Part shown: one piece after another, positions 45,691 through 54,600 of the stretch
Position numbering within the stretch: position 1 is the first letter of the stretch
How the letters are laid out: every line of letters begins with the position of its first letter
Origin: an uncultured Porphyromonadaceae bacterium
GTDB lineage: Bacteria > Bacteroidota > Bacteroidia > Bacteroidales > Barnesiellaceae
Direction of reading: 5' to 3'
Length of the DNA stretch: 64,000 bases
Assembly: GCA_900538555.1 (NCBI GenBank)
Contig: UPYI01000016.1
Coordinates: forward strand, 1 to 64,000
Made by a program: the position numbers and the translations under genes
The notes under the pieces: generated by a model
What the model was told of the DNA's origin: nothing
Seen by the model: only the letters and a program-made list of their open reading frames with translations
Databases searched by the model: none

Positions 45691-46797
45691 TCAGATTAAC
45701 CGGGTTTTAAACTTCTTCAAACTCAACGTCACCAAAAATACCGCCATTACTGCCAGTATGATCAGTTCCTTCATCACAAACTGCAACTCCACGCCCTGTA
45801 TCATCACCTTCTTCACCGCAGCAATATACCATCGCGCCGGCACTACCGCCGACAGGTATTGCAAGATTTTCGGCATGCTTTCGATCGGGAACATCAGTCC
45901 TGACAATAAGATAACCGGCATCATCAAGCCCATACCGGAAGCAAGCATAGCCGCCATCTGGCTGTTTACCAGATTCGAAATGAACAAGCCCAAAGAGAGC
46001 GACAGGAAAATAAAGATCAACGACAGGACGAACAGCAACGTCAAACTTCCGCTTATCGGAACATCCAGCACAAAAACCGCCAGCAGTATGATCGTGATCA
46101 GATTCAATATCGACAACACGAAATAGGGCACTAACTTCGCCAAGATAATATAGATCGGTTTCACGGGCGACACCAATAAAACCTCCATCGTTCCCGTCTC
46201 TTTCTCCCGAACGATGGAAATCGAGGTCATCATCGCACAAATCAGAATCAAGATCATGCCCATCACCCCCGGTACAAAATTATACGCGCTCTTCAAATGC
46301 GGATTATACAGCATCCGTATCTCGGGCAATATTCGGAACGGAATGCGATACTGTTCCGCCAGTTCCTGTTGGTATGCTCCCAGAATGTTCGAAGCATACC
46401 CGACGATCGTGGATGCCTGATTCGGCTCCGTACCGTCGGCAATCAGTTGTATCGATGCCTCGCCGGTACGTAACAGATTATCGGCAAAATTGTCGCTGAA
46501 CACCATGACGATGCCGACCTCTCCATATTTGAATATATCGTTGATCCGCGATACATCGTTCAGTTCCTCCGCGATTGTAAAGTATTCACTGGACTGGATC
46601 TGCTCCTTGATCCGCTGCGTAACGGCATCTTTCGACGGATCGAAAACAGCGACACGTGTATTTTTCACCTCGGTCGTAATGGCGAAACCGAACAACAGAA
46701 TCTGCACGATAGGCATGCCCAGCAATATCAGCATGGTGCGCTTGTCGCGCAAAATGTGATAAAACTCTTTTCTGACAAATGATATAAATTGTTTCAT
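45691..46797 (-). CDS. ABC-2 type exporter permease (YbhS-like)
   Basis: A 368-aa permease of the same plan as the next gene: N-terminal helix after MKQFISFVRKEFYHILRDKR, periplasmic domain, and five helices with REKETGTMEVLLVSPVKP. The start was placed at this Met because it is 4 nt after the ATPase stop and the longer frame lies within the ATPase gene. It works with the two ATPases and HlyD protein upstream. Confidence 0.92.
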   Translation of the reverse strand: MKQFISFVRKEFYHILRDKRTMLILLGMPIVQILLFGFAITTEVKNTRVAVFDPSKDAVTQRIKEQIQSSEYFTIAEELNDVSRINDIFKYGEVGIVMVFSDNFADNLLRTGEASIQLIADGTEPNQASTIVGYASNILGAYQQELAEQYRIPFRILPEIRMLYNPHLKSAYNFVPGVMGMILILICAMMTSISIVREKETGTMEVLLVSPVKPIYIILAKLVPYFVLSILNLITIILLAVFVLDVPISGSLTLLFVLSLIFIFLSLSLGLFISNLVNSQMAAMLASGMGLMMPVILLSGLMFPIESMPKILQYLSAVVPARWYIAAVKKVMIQGVELQFVMKELIILAVMAVFLVTLSLKKFKTRLI

Positions 46798-46801
46798 CTT
46801 T

Positions 46802-47545
46802 CTAATCTCCTTTCCGGACGGCTTCGCGAGCCAATTTCTGAAACACCTCATCCATAGATGCCGCATCGAACTGTCGGCGCAGATTTGCCGGCGTATCGAG
46901 GGCTTTGATACGACCGTCCACCATAATCGACACCCGGTCGCAATACTCCGCCTCATCCATATAGTGAGTAGTTACGAACACGGTGATCCCCCGCTCAGCC
47001 GCCTGATAGATCATTTCCCAAAACTGCCGGCGCGTAATCGGGTCTACCCCGCCGGTCGGTTCGTCTAAAAAAACGACTTTCGGATCGTGGAAAATCGAAA
47101 CGGAGAACGATAGTTTTTGCTTCCACCCCAACGGCAATGCCTTCACCAATGTATTGCGTTCCGCCTCGAAACCGAGTTCATGCAATATCCGGTCGGTCTT
47201 TTCGGCAATCGCCTTGCTCTTCATTCCGTAAATACCGCCGAACAACCGCAAGTTTTCCCAGACTTTCAGATCCTCGTACAACGAAAATTTCTGGCTCATG
47301 TATCCGATGTTCTTCTTTATCGCCTCGGGCTGGGTCGCAATGTCGAACCCTGCTACCCGACCCCGTCCGGAAGTAGGACGGCTCAATCCGCTCAACATCC
47401 GCATGGCAGTAGTTTTTCCGGCACCGTTCGCACCTAAGAAGCCGAATATCTCGCCCTCCTCCACTGCAAACGAAATCCGATCGACCGCAGTAAAGTCACC
47501 GAACCGCTTTGTCAGTTCCTCGGCAAATATCACCTGTTCCTTCAT
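46802..47545 (-). CDS. ABC exporter ATPase, second subunit
   Basis: A 247-aa ATPase with Walker A GANGAGKTT, a Q-loop (MSQKFSLYEDL), Walker B VVFLDEPTGGVDP and the H-loop VTTHYMDEAEYCDR. The LSGGQ signature is replaced by ALPLGWKQKL, as in the C-terminal half of E. coli YbhF. The start overlaps the previous ATPase stop by 4 nt (ATGA). Confidence 0.92.
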   Translation of the reverse strand: MKEQVIFAEELTKRFGDFTAVDRISFAVEEGEIFGFLGANGAGKTTAMRMLSGLSRPTSGRGRVAGFDIATQPEAIKKNIGYMSQKFSLYEDLKVWENLRLFGGIYGMKSKAIAEKTDRILHELGFEAERNTLVKALPLGWKQKLSFSVSIFHDPKVVFLDEPTGGVDPITRRQFWEMIYQAAERGITVFVTTHYMDEAEYCDRVSIMVDGRIKALDTPANLRRQFDAASMDEVFQKLAREAVRKGD

Positions 47546-48468
47546 CTCTCCTCCTTATCGTTTTTCAACATCGACATAAAACAATCTTCCACCGACGGAC
47601 GTATCTGCTCGATCTCGACATCGGAATAACCGCTCTTTGTCAAATAGTTTTTTAAATCGTCCGGATTCCCGTCTTCCGACAACAGTACATGATATGTGTC
47701 GCCGAACGAGAATGCGCTCGCCATATGCGGGTACTCCCGCAAATCCCATAGCAGCCGGTGCATCTTATCCGCCTTGACCGCCCAAAGCGTACCGGTATAT
47801 CCGGCTACGATATTTTCAAGCGTGTCTATTTTCAGGAATCTGCCCTCTTGTATCAATGCTATCCGGTCGCAAAGTTTCGCCTCATCCATATAGGGCGTGG
47901 AAACCAGTATCGAAATGCCCTGTCTTTTGAGTTTCAACAACATCTCCCAAAATTCTTTTCGCGATACCGGATCGACGCCTGTCGTCGGCTCATCGAGAAA
48001 CAGCACTTTCGGTTTATGAATCAAGGCGCAACTCAATGCCAGCTTCTGCTTCATACCCCCCGACAGTTTTCCCGCCCGGCGGGTCTTGAACGGTTCGATC
48101 TGCTTGTATATATCCTCGATCAGATGATAGTTCTCTTCGATCGTCGTATGAAAAACGGTCGCGAAAAAAGAGAGGTTCTCCTCCACCGTCAGATCCTGAT
48201 ACAGGGAAAAGCGACCCGGCATATAACCGACAATCCGGCGAATCTCTTTGTAATCGCGCACGACATCCAACCCTTCGACCGTAGCCGTACCGCTGTCTGC
48301 CAGCATCAGGGTTGTCAGAATCCGGAACAGGGAGGTTTTCCCCGCACCGTCCGGACCGATCAACCCGAAGATTTCGCCCTGCTCCACATCGAAGTTCAGG
48401 TTGTCCAATGCCTGCACTTTCCCGTAACATTTACTAATATTGCGTACCGAAACCGCTTTCATCGTCAC
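47542..48468 (-). CDS. ABC exporter ATPase, first subunit
   Basis: A 308-aa ATPase with Walker A GPDGAGKTS, an intact signature LSGGMKQKLAL, Walker B VLFLDEPTTGVDP and a C-terminal extension of about 75 residues. It corresponds to the N-terminal half of YbhF. An adjacent pair of ATPases, one with an intact signature and one altered, implies an asymmetric heterodimer. Confidence 0.92.
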   Translation of the reverse strand: MTMKAVSVRNISKCYGKVQALDNLNFDVEQGEIFGLIGPDGAGKTSLFRILTTLMLADSGTATVEGLDVVRDYKEIRRIVGYMPGRFSLYQDLTVEENLSFFATVFHTTIEENYHLIEDIYKQIEPFKTRRAGKLSGGMKQKLALSCALIHKPKVLFLDEPTTGVDPVSRKEFWEMLLKLKRQGISILVSTPYMDEAKLCDRIALIQEGRFLKIDTLENIVAGYTGTLWAVKADKMHRLLWDLREYPHMASAFSFGDTYHVLLSEDGNPDDLKNYLTKSGYSDVEIEQIRPSVEDCFMSMLKNDKEER

Positions 48469-48487
48469 TCCGTTTTACAGTTTACAA

Positions 48488-49384
48488 TCAGTCGATCTTG
48501 ATTTCGCCATACATGCCCCGTTTTATATAGCCGTCGTTCTTGACCGCCACCTTTACGGCATATACCAGATTCGCCCGCTCGTTGCGGGTCTGGATCGTTT
48601 TGGGCGTAAACTCCGCCTTGTCCGAAATCCACGATACGGTTCCCGGATATTCCCGACGGTCCGATTTCCCTTGATCGGCATAGACTTTCACCGGCTGACC
48701 GATCTTCAACTCCGTTATTTGGTCGGCGGTGATATACACCCGTAAAAACAAGTTTCCGATATCGGCAACTTTGAACAACGAACGTCCCTGCCCTGCCAAT
48801 TCGCCCGGTTCGGCGTACTTAGCCAATACCGTTCCGTCGATCGGGCTGGCGATCACGCTCTTCCTGATCTGGTCTTCTATCTGCGCAATCTGCGCTTTCA
48901 GACTCAGGCTCTCACCGGAGATTCCGCTATTGTTGTTCGACAATGTCTCTTGCTGCGCCGCCAGCTGCTTTTCCAGCATATCGACCTGCGCCGTAATATC
49001 ATCGAGCTGCTTTTGGTTGGCGACATTCGAAGCCACTAATTCCTCGAAACGTTTCTGTTCGCGCTTCTGCGTTTCGATCTGCTGCCGCAATGCCGCAATC
49101 TGCCGGTCTACATTGTAATGACGGCTCTGCACGGCTTTCAAACTCGCCGACAACTGTTCTTTACGCAAATGCAACTGCACGGTATCGATATACCCGACCT
49201 GACAACCGGCAGCCACATCCTGCCCCTCCTGAATATCGAACTGCATGATTTCACCTGCGCTCTTTGCCGAAACAACTACCTCCGTCGCCTCAAATACTCC
49301 CGACGCATCATACTGATCGGAACCGTTGCCGCAAGCCGCCAATATCAACGCGGCACCCGACATCAAAAACACTTCCTTTTTCAT
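48488..49384 (-). CDS. HlyD/YbhG-type membrane fusion lipoprotein
   Basis: A 298-aa periplasmic adaptor linking the permeases to TolC. The lipoprotein signal MSGAALILAACG is followed by a biotinyl-like domain, a long coiled coil (about 75-160, rich in Gln/Lys with LKAVQSRH and VDMLEKQLAAQQE) and a beta-barrel (LRVYITADQITELKIGQPVK). I start at MKKEVFLMSG. Confidence 0.92.
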   Translation of the reverse strand: MKKEVFLMSGAALILAACGNGSDQYDASGVFEATEVVVSAKSAGEIMQFDIQEGQDVAAGCQVGYIDTVQLHLRKEQLSASLKAVQSRHYNVDRQIAALRQQIETQKREQKRFEELVASNVANQKQLDDITAQVDMLEKQLAAQQETLSNNNSGISGESLSLKAQIAQIEDQIRKSVIASPIDGTVLAKYAEPGELAGQGRSLFKVADIGNLFLRVYITADQITELKIGQPVKVYADQGKSDRREYPGTVSWISDKAEFTPKTIQTRNERANLVYAVKVAVKNDGYIKRGMYGEIKID

Positions 49385-49412
49385 ATCCTGTTTATCTTTA
49401 TGACGTTTTCCT

Positions 49413-50681
49413 TTAATTGTTAGTCGCAAATTTCAGATCGTATATCGCCGACAGCAATTCCATTTCGTGCAATATCTTATCCTGTATCGCCATCTGTTCG
49501 GCATTCACATCCCGCATAAGGTCTGTTCCCGACAACGTTCCGTTTTCCATCTTCTTTTCCGAAGCCTCCCGGATCGAAGTTTTCAGGCGGATAATCTCGT
49601 CGTCGTACTTCAATTGTTCCACATACTTTTCTATGCTCTTGTCTTTCATCGCAATATCGAGCCGGGTGTTGAAAAGGAACGTTTCCCGTTGTGCTTCGAC
49701 CGATTGGATATTGTTCCGGATCACCCGGCGACGGTTTTTCTCCGTATAGAAACTGCCGATATTCCAGCTCATCCGTACTCCTGCCAGATAATAGGGCGAA
49801 AATTCGTTTTTCAACATATCAAGCCCCGGACGTCCGTAACCGCCGGTTATGAACAAACCGAACCGCGGATACAGAGCCGACGACACCCGGCGGTTCTCCG
49901 CCTCGAAGTTCTTGACCTGCATATCGTACAGTTCCAGTTCCGGACGATTGATCGCATCCGTAGAAGGGCGCATGATCGACGGCTTCACAAATTCCGCCGT
50001 CGCATCGATTTCTTCTCCGATCAACTGCGAAAGCATCTCGACATACGCCTGCTTCGTGCAAAGCAAGGCAGCTTCGTTCTGCTCCGCTTTCAACTGATCG
50101 ACCCGGACGGCATCCAAATCGGACGCATTGGCAATGCCGCCCAACATGCACGAATACACCCGGTCGTAATTCCGTTGCAACTCCTTTTTCAACAACCGGT
50201 TCTGTTCGATCCGGGCATCGGTCAATAAAATTCCGAAATAGATACGGTTCACCCGATCGTTGATCGAATAGATATTCACCTCCACCTTCTTCTCCTCGAC
50301 CGCCGAACCGGTGCGGGCTATCGCCCGTTGCGAACTGATCTCGCCTCCGTCCCAGATCGTCTGGTTTATCTCCAACGTCACGCCGTACTGGTCTTTGCTC
50401 AATGTCGGAATCTTTATCCCCTGCATTCCAAGCTGCGCCAGATCAAACGGCATCTTGGTCACATCCGACTGGTAAGTCGCCTTTGCCGACAACATGACCT
50501 GCGGCAGATACCCCCGGCTGGCATTCGCCAGATTGTACTCTTTGGTTTTCTCGATCAAATCATACTGTTTGATCAGCGGGTAGTTCTCCTGTGCTTTCCG
50601 ATAGCACTCCTCTATCGTAATCTGCGCCTGCCCGACTAATGCGAACAACAACAGTCCCCCTGCAAAAATTTTTCGTTTCAT
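49413..50681 (-). CDS. TolC-family outer-membrane efflux protein
   Basis: A 422-aa channel with signal peptide (MKRKIFAGGLLLFALVGQA), the ITIEECYRKAQENYPLIKQY start usual for TolC proteins, and two long helical repeats. It forms the outer-membrane duct of the exporter encoded here and is the second gene of the operon. Confidence 0.93.
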   Translation of the reverse strand: MKRKIFAGGLLLFALVGQAQITIEECYRKAQENYPLIKQYDLIEKTKEYNLANASRGYLPQVMLSAKATYQSDVTKMPFDLAQLGMQGIKIPTLSKDQYGVTLEINQTIWDGGEISSQRAIARTGSAVEEKKVEVNIYSINDRVNRIYFGILLTDARIEQNRLLKKELQRNYDRVYSCMLGGIANASDLDAVRVDQLKAEQNEAALLCTKQAYVEMLSQLIGEEIDATAEFVKPSIMRPSTDAINRPELELYDMQVKNFEAENRRVSSALYPRFGLFITGGYGRPGLDMLKNEFSPYYLAGVRMSWNIGSFYTEKNRRRVIRNNIQSVEAQRETFLFNTRLDIAMKDKSIEKYVEQLKYDDEIIRLKTSIREASEKKMENGTLSGTDLMRDVNAEQMAIQDKILHEMELLSAIYDLKFATNN

Positions 50682-50699
50682 GATCGGTCTATTTTTTCT

Positions 50700-51329
50700 T
50701 TATTTTTTCAATCGCGCCAAAATCAGATTGACAGTCTCTTCCTCCCGATGGGCAAGCAATGTCTGCATATCTTCATCACTGCTATCGGTTAAGGTCTGAA
50801 ACAACGGCATCACTAAAAACGGCATTACATTCAACGAAATAATCGAGAACAACAGGTCGAGTACCGATATGGGGCGGATATTCCCTGCCGCTATTTCCCG
50901 ATTCAATGTCTCCTCCAATCTCCGTTTCACAGTCGGGATCAGAACCGACAGTTTGGCTTTCAATGCAGACATCCGCTCCAACGGATTGTTCAGGCACTCA
51001 TTCAACAGAAACGAAGGCAGCATCGGGTTCTCTTTCAAAAAACGGAAGTGCATACGCACCATACGTGTTATGCTTTCCTCAAAACTATCGCACGCTTCAA
51101 CTTCCGCAATAAAGTTCGAAAACAACAATTGAATCTTCTGTTCATATACCCGCTCGAACAATTGTTCTTTCGTACGATAATAATAGTGTACCAAAGCCTG
51201 ATTACAACCTGCCAATTGGGCTATCTGTCCTGTAGTCGTTTTCAAAAAGCCCTGTTCCAGAAACAGTTTCTCTGCCGACTCCAAGATTTTCAGTTCCATA
51301 TTCTGATCGTCCTTTTTCATTCGTCCCAT
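50700..51329 (-). CDS. TetR-family repressor of the exporter operon
   Basis: A 209-aa regulator: N-terminal helix-turn-helix (TTTGQIAQLAGCNQALVHYYYRTKEQLFERVY) and a helical ligand domain with the CecR-like C-terminus. It opens the operon (18 nt to tolC), so it probably controls itself and the exporter. Two perfect inverted repeats in its promoter are likely operators. The ligand is unknown. CecR-ybhGFSR of E. coli is the nearest arrangement I know. Confidence 0.92.
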   Translation of the reverse strand: MGRMKKDDQNMELKILESAEKLFLEQGFLKTTTGQIAQLAGCNQALVHYYYRTKEQLFERVYEQKIQLLFSNFIAEVEACDSFEESITRMVRMHFRFLKENPMLPSFLLNECLNNPLERMSALKAKLSVLIPTVKRRLEETLNREIAAGNIRPISVLDLLFSIISLNVMPFLVMPLFQTLTDSSDEDMQTLLAHREEETVNLILARLKK

Positions 51330-51382
51330 TATTTAACTAAATAATTTAATTGCAAAATTAAATAATAAAATCAAACCGCAAA
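51328..51382 (-). promoter_or_regulatory. tetR-operon promoter with two inverted-repeat operators
   Basis: Minus strand TTTG (51379-51382), 18 bp, TAATTTTG (51353-51360). Perfect palindromes ATTATTTA-ac-TAAATAAT (51328-51345) and ATTTAATT-gcaa-AATTAAAT (51344-51363) abut, one over the -7 box and one over the start codon. Confidence 0.7.
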
Positions 51383-51560
51383 ATTTTTCACAAGAAAATT
51401 ACAGGCAAGCCTTTTTCGAAACGGACATTTTCGACAAACCGGATGCAAAGCCATACTTGTTCAAGCTATACCGAAGCGAGAAAAAAGGGGCATAAATATT
51501 ATATATTCAATTCAGTATTACAGGAGCGATCGATGCAAATTTCAAAAAGCATAAAAAACG

Positions 51561-51607
51561 CCGGCTGCATGATTGTGATATGCGCAACACCACAGTCATG
51601 CAGCCGG
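51561..51607 (-). terminator. Terminator of the T9SS surface protein gene
   Basis: CCGGCTGCATGA (51561-51572) pairs with TCATGCAGCCGG (51596-51607); on the minus strand a T-rich tract follows. The rest of the gap to 51364 has no recognisable gene. Confidence 0.85.
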
Positions 51608-51627
51608 ATAAAACCCGTTCAGGGACT

Positions 51628-54600
51628 CTATTTCTTGATGACTTTCACGTCATGACCTTTTATTCTTAGGAAATAGATTCCGTTTTCCAGATCCGAAATG
51701 TCGATAAGAGCCTTTCCCGAGTCGCTGAAATCATATTGACAAACAGTTCTTCCCGACATATCGGCAATCGTTACGACACCGATTGCCCGACCAGCATTTT
51801 CAATTTGTACGACACCGCTTGTCGGATTGGGAAATACGGTTACCGTTACAGATACGGGACGTACGACATCGCTGACAGATGTGGTGATGCACGACGGCTT
51901 GGAATTATAGCCCAAGTCTTCGCATACTGTTACGACACAATATTCATGTTCACCGTTGTCGCATTTCGTATCGGTATATGAAACACCGGTAACCCCACCG
52001 GCAATCAGTTTCCCGTCGCGGTAGATTTCGTATTTTCTTTCGACCGGCACGGTTTCTACAACCGACAACTCGTCGAGTTGCAAACCCTCCGATGGTTTTT
52101 CCTCTTCTACACACTTATGGCGCAATGCGATACGCAAAGAGCGACCGGCGTATTCCGACAAGTCGATTTCCCGGCTGTACCACAAAACGTTCAATATATC
52201 GCCACCCTGTCCCAACGTTTCGGAGAATATTACCGAGAAATCGTCGTAATCAGTTCCGGTTGTGGAAACCAGCACTTCATAATATGTAGCCCACGAAGCC
52301 CAATACAATTGGGAGATACTGTAACGTAACACCGCATTTTCATGGGTCAATGTTATTTCGGGCGAAACCAACCAATTGTCACAAGCTGTGTAAGTAGTGC
52401 TTAATGTAGCCGGATCGAAAGTGTACACTTTCGTATCGGAGAACACCGATTTGCCTTTGAGCGGATTGGGGTAACCGTTATACGATTTACTCTGTTCGTC
52501 GCTCGAAGCCCAACAAGCGCCATCGCCGTCTTTATCGAGCGACGTCCATGTTTCCGGAATACCGTTGTCGAACGATTCGGACAAAACGGTTTCTTCAACA
52601 TAATAAGGATCTACGGCATCCCATGTGAGTAATACATCGCTTGTCGCCTGATCTGCATTCGCCTCCACATTCTCGGCTTTCGGGCAAAGATTTCCTGCAA
52701 ACAGTTCCGCAGAACGGGCTGCCGATTCTCCTTTCACCCCATGTACCGCTGTGACGACGTAGGTATAATAATCTTCAAGCAAGCCAGACTCTTCATACGA
52801 AGTTTCCGTTGTGTTTGCGAGGAACTCGTCATCACGGTAAACGTTGTAGCTGATACCGTTTTGGTTGTTGGCTCGTTTGATTGTCATTTTTCCATCGGCA
52901 GCTTCAATACGGGCGGCGATGCAGAAATTGGCATTGTAGGACGGATCGAATTCCGATGCATCATACCAAGTTGAACCGTCGAAAATCTTGTTCACGCCCT
53001 TTTTCTCCGGACCTGCATCACATCCGATTACACCGGATGGACCGGTGAATATTGTTTCGCACCCGATCCATAGCTCTTGCGAAGCGTCAATTATTATCGG
53101 GGAATTCAACGGCATACTGTTCCATTCACGTAAATTCATATTATAGCCGTCATTGGTTACATAAAGGGTTTCTTCTTTTCCGGCATTCTTTCCGTCACCT
53201 CCGATCCACAGACGGGGATAATATTTTGCTTTTTCCTCGTATGGCACAATAGCTATTTCCGTGATTTTGGCACCGTCGAGCCCCATAGCCCGAAGTTCGT
53301 CAGGCGACCAGCGCACGGCTGTTTTCATCCTCCACTCACCTTCGCGTTGATAGTTGAGGGCTTGTGCCGGTGCGGCTGCATGGCTCAGGTAATCATCCGG
53401 TAAATCGCAGGGTTCTTCCCACGTGAGGAGGACTTTCTCAGATGCCACGTTATAGCCAGCCCGCAAATTACGTACCGGAGCACAACGGTTGGTTACTTCT
53501 GCTTCTGCCGACATACGTACGGATTCCGTTTCTCCATAAACGGCAGTCACGTTCCATGTATGGATACCGTTCGGGATATCGGTGTCGGTGAACGAAGTAC
53601 CCGTTATTTTTTCCGCGATCTTTTCATCATCGCGATATACGTTGTAGATACCCGCACTATATCCGTCAGGTACAGACCAGCCAAGCGTGGCAATCGCATT
53701 GCCATTGACATCGTTAGATGCTGTTGCCGTAAAGTTTCCGACAGGAGTATGCTCACCGGTATAAGTCACCGTGATGCCCGTTCCCTGCGATTCCGCCCCG
53801 TCATATACGGTCTTCACGATCCAAGAGTGTTCGCCGACGGAAAATCCGCTGTCTTTATGGCTGTTGGCTGTTATGTTTTCCGCTATCTTTTCATTGTCGC
53901 GGTAAACATTATATATGGCATGGTAGTTTCCTTCCGGTGCTGTCCACGAAAGAACCGCCTCCGGACCGTAAACTATGCTTGCCGACAGGTTGCGAATATC
54001 GTTGAACGACTGAGGATTTCCGTTATAGATAGAAATATCGTCTATCTGGATATCGGAATTCCCGGTCGATTCGGCTTCGAATGCCACGCGGTAAGCTGCC
54101 GATTTGTCGGGCAACGCAATGGTCGCCACCTGCCAGCCGGATTCCGGGTGTACGTTGAAAGCGAGTTCCGCCCACGCTCCATCAACGGTGCTCTGATAAT
54201 ATAGCCTCAATAAACCGGCTGTAACGGCATAACTGAATTTCAGTGTGGGATATTCAAGGCTGCTGAGGTCAAGTTCCGGCGTGACAAGACGGGCTTTCCC
54301 CTCTGCCGTTGCTCCGGCAAAACGTATTTTGGTTTCACTTCCTCCGGGAGCGGAATCCGGTGAACCTTGCGATTTGGCGCAAGCTGCCCACCCCTCATTG
54401 CCGGTTGCCGTCTGCTGCCAACTGCGAGGGATTCCCCCTTTCTCAAACGATTCTTCGTAGGGGAATTGTGCAATTGTTCCGTCCGGTTGCAGCATAATGA
54501 GATATGACAGCCGTCCCATGTCGGACGATGCGATGTGGGCTGTTATCGCATCTGCCGTAAAATCGAAATCCACAGCCGTTGCGTGGGCATAGTGCAATTC

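Noticed and set aside
51443..51655. 70-aa plus-strand frame between tetR and the T9SS gene
   Set aside because: It runs across the terminator hairpin and the 3' end of the surface protein gene; not a plausible gene.
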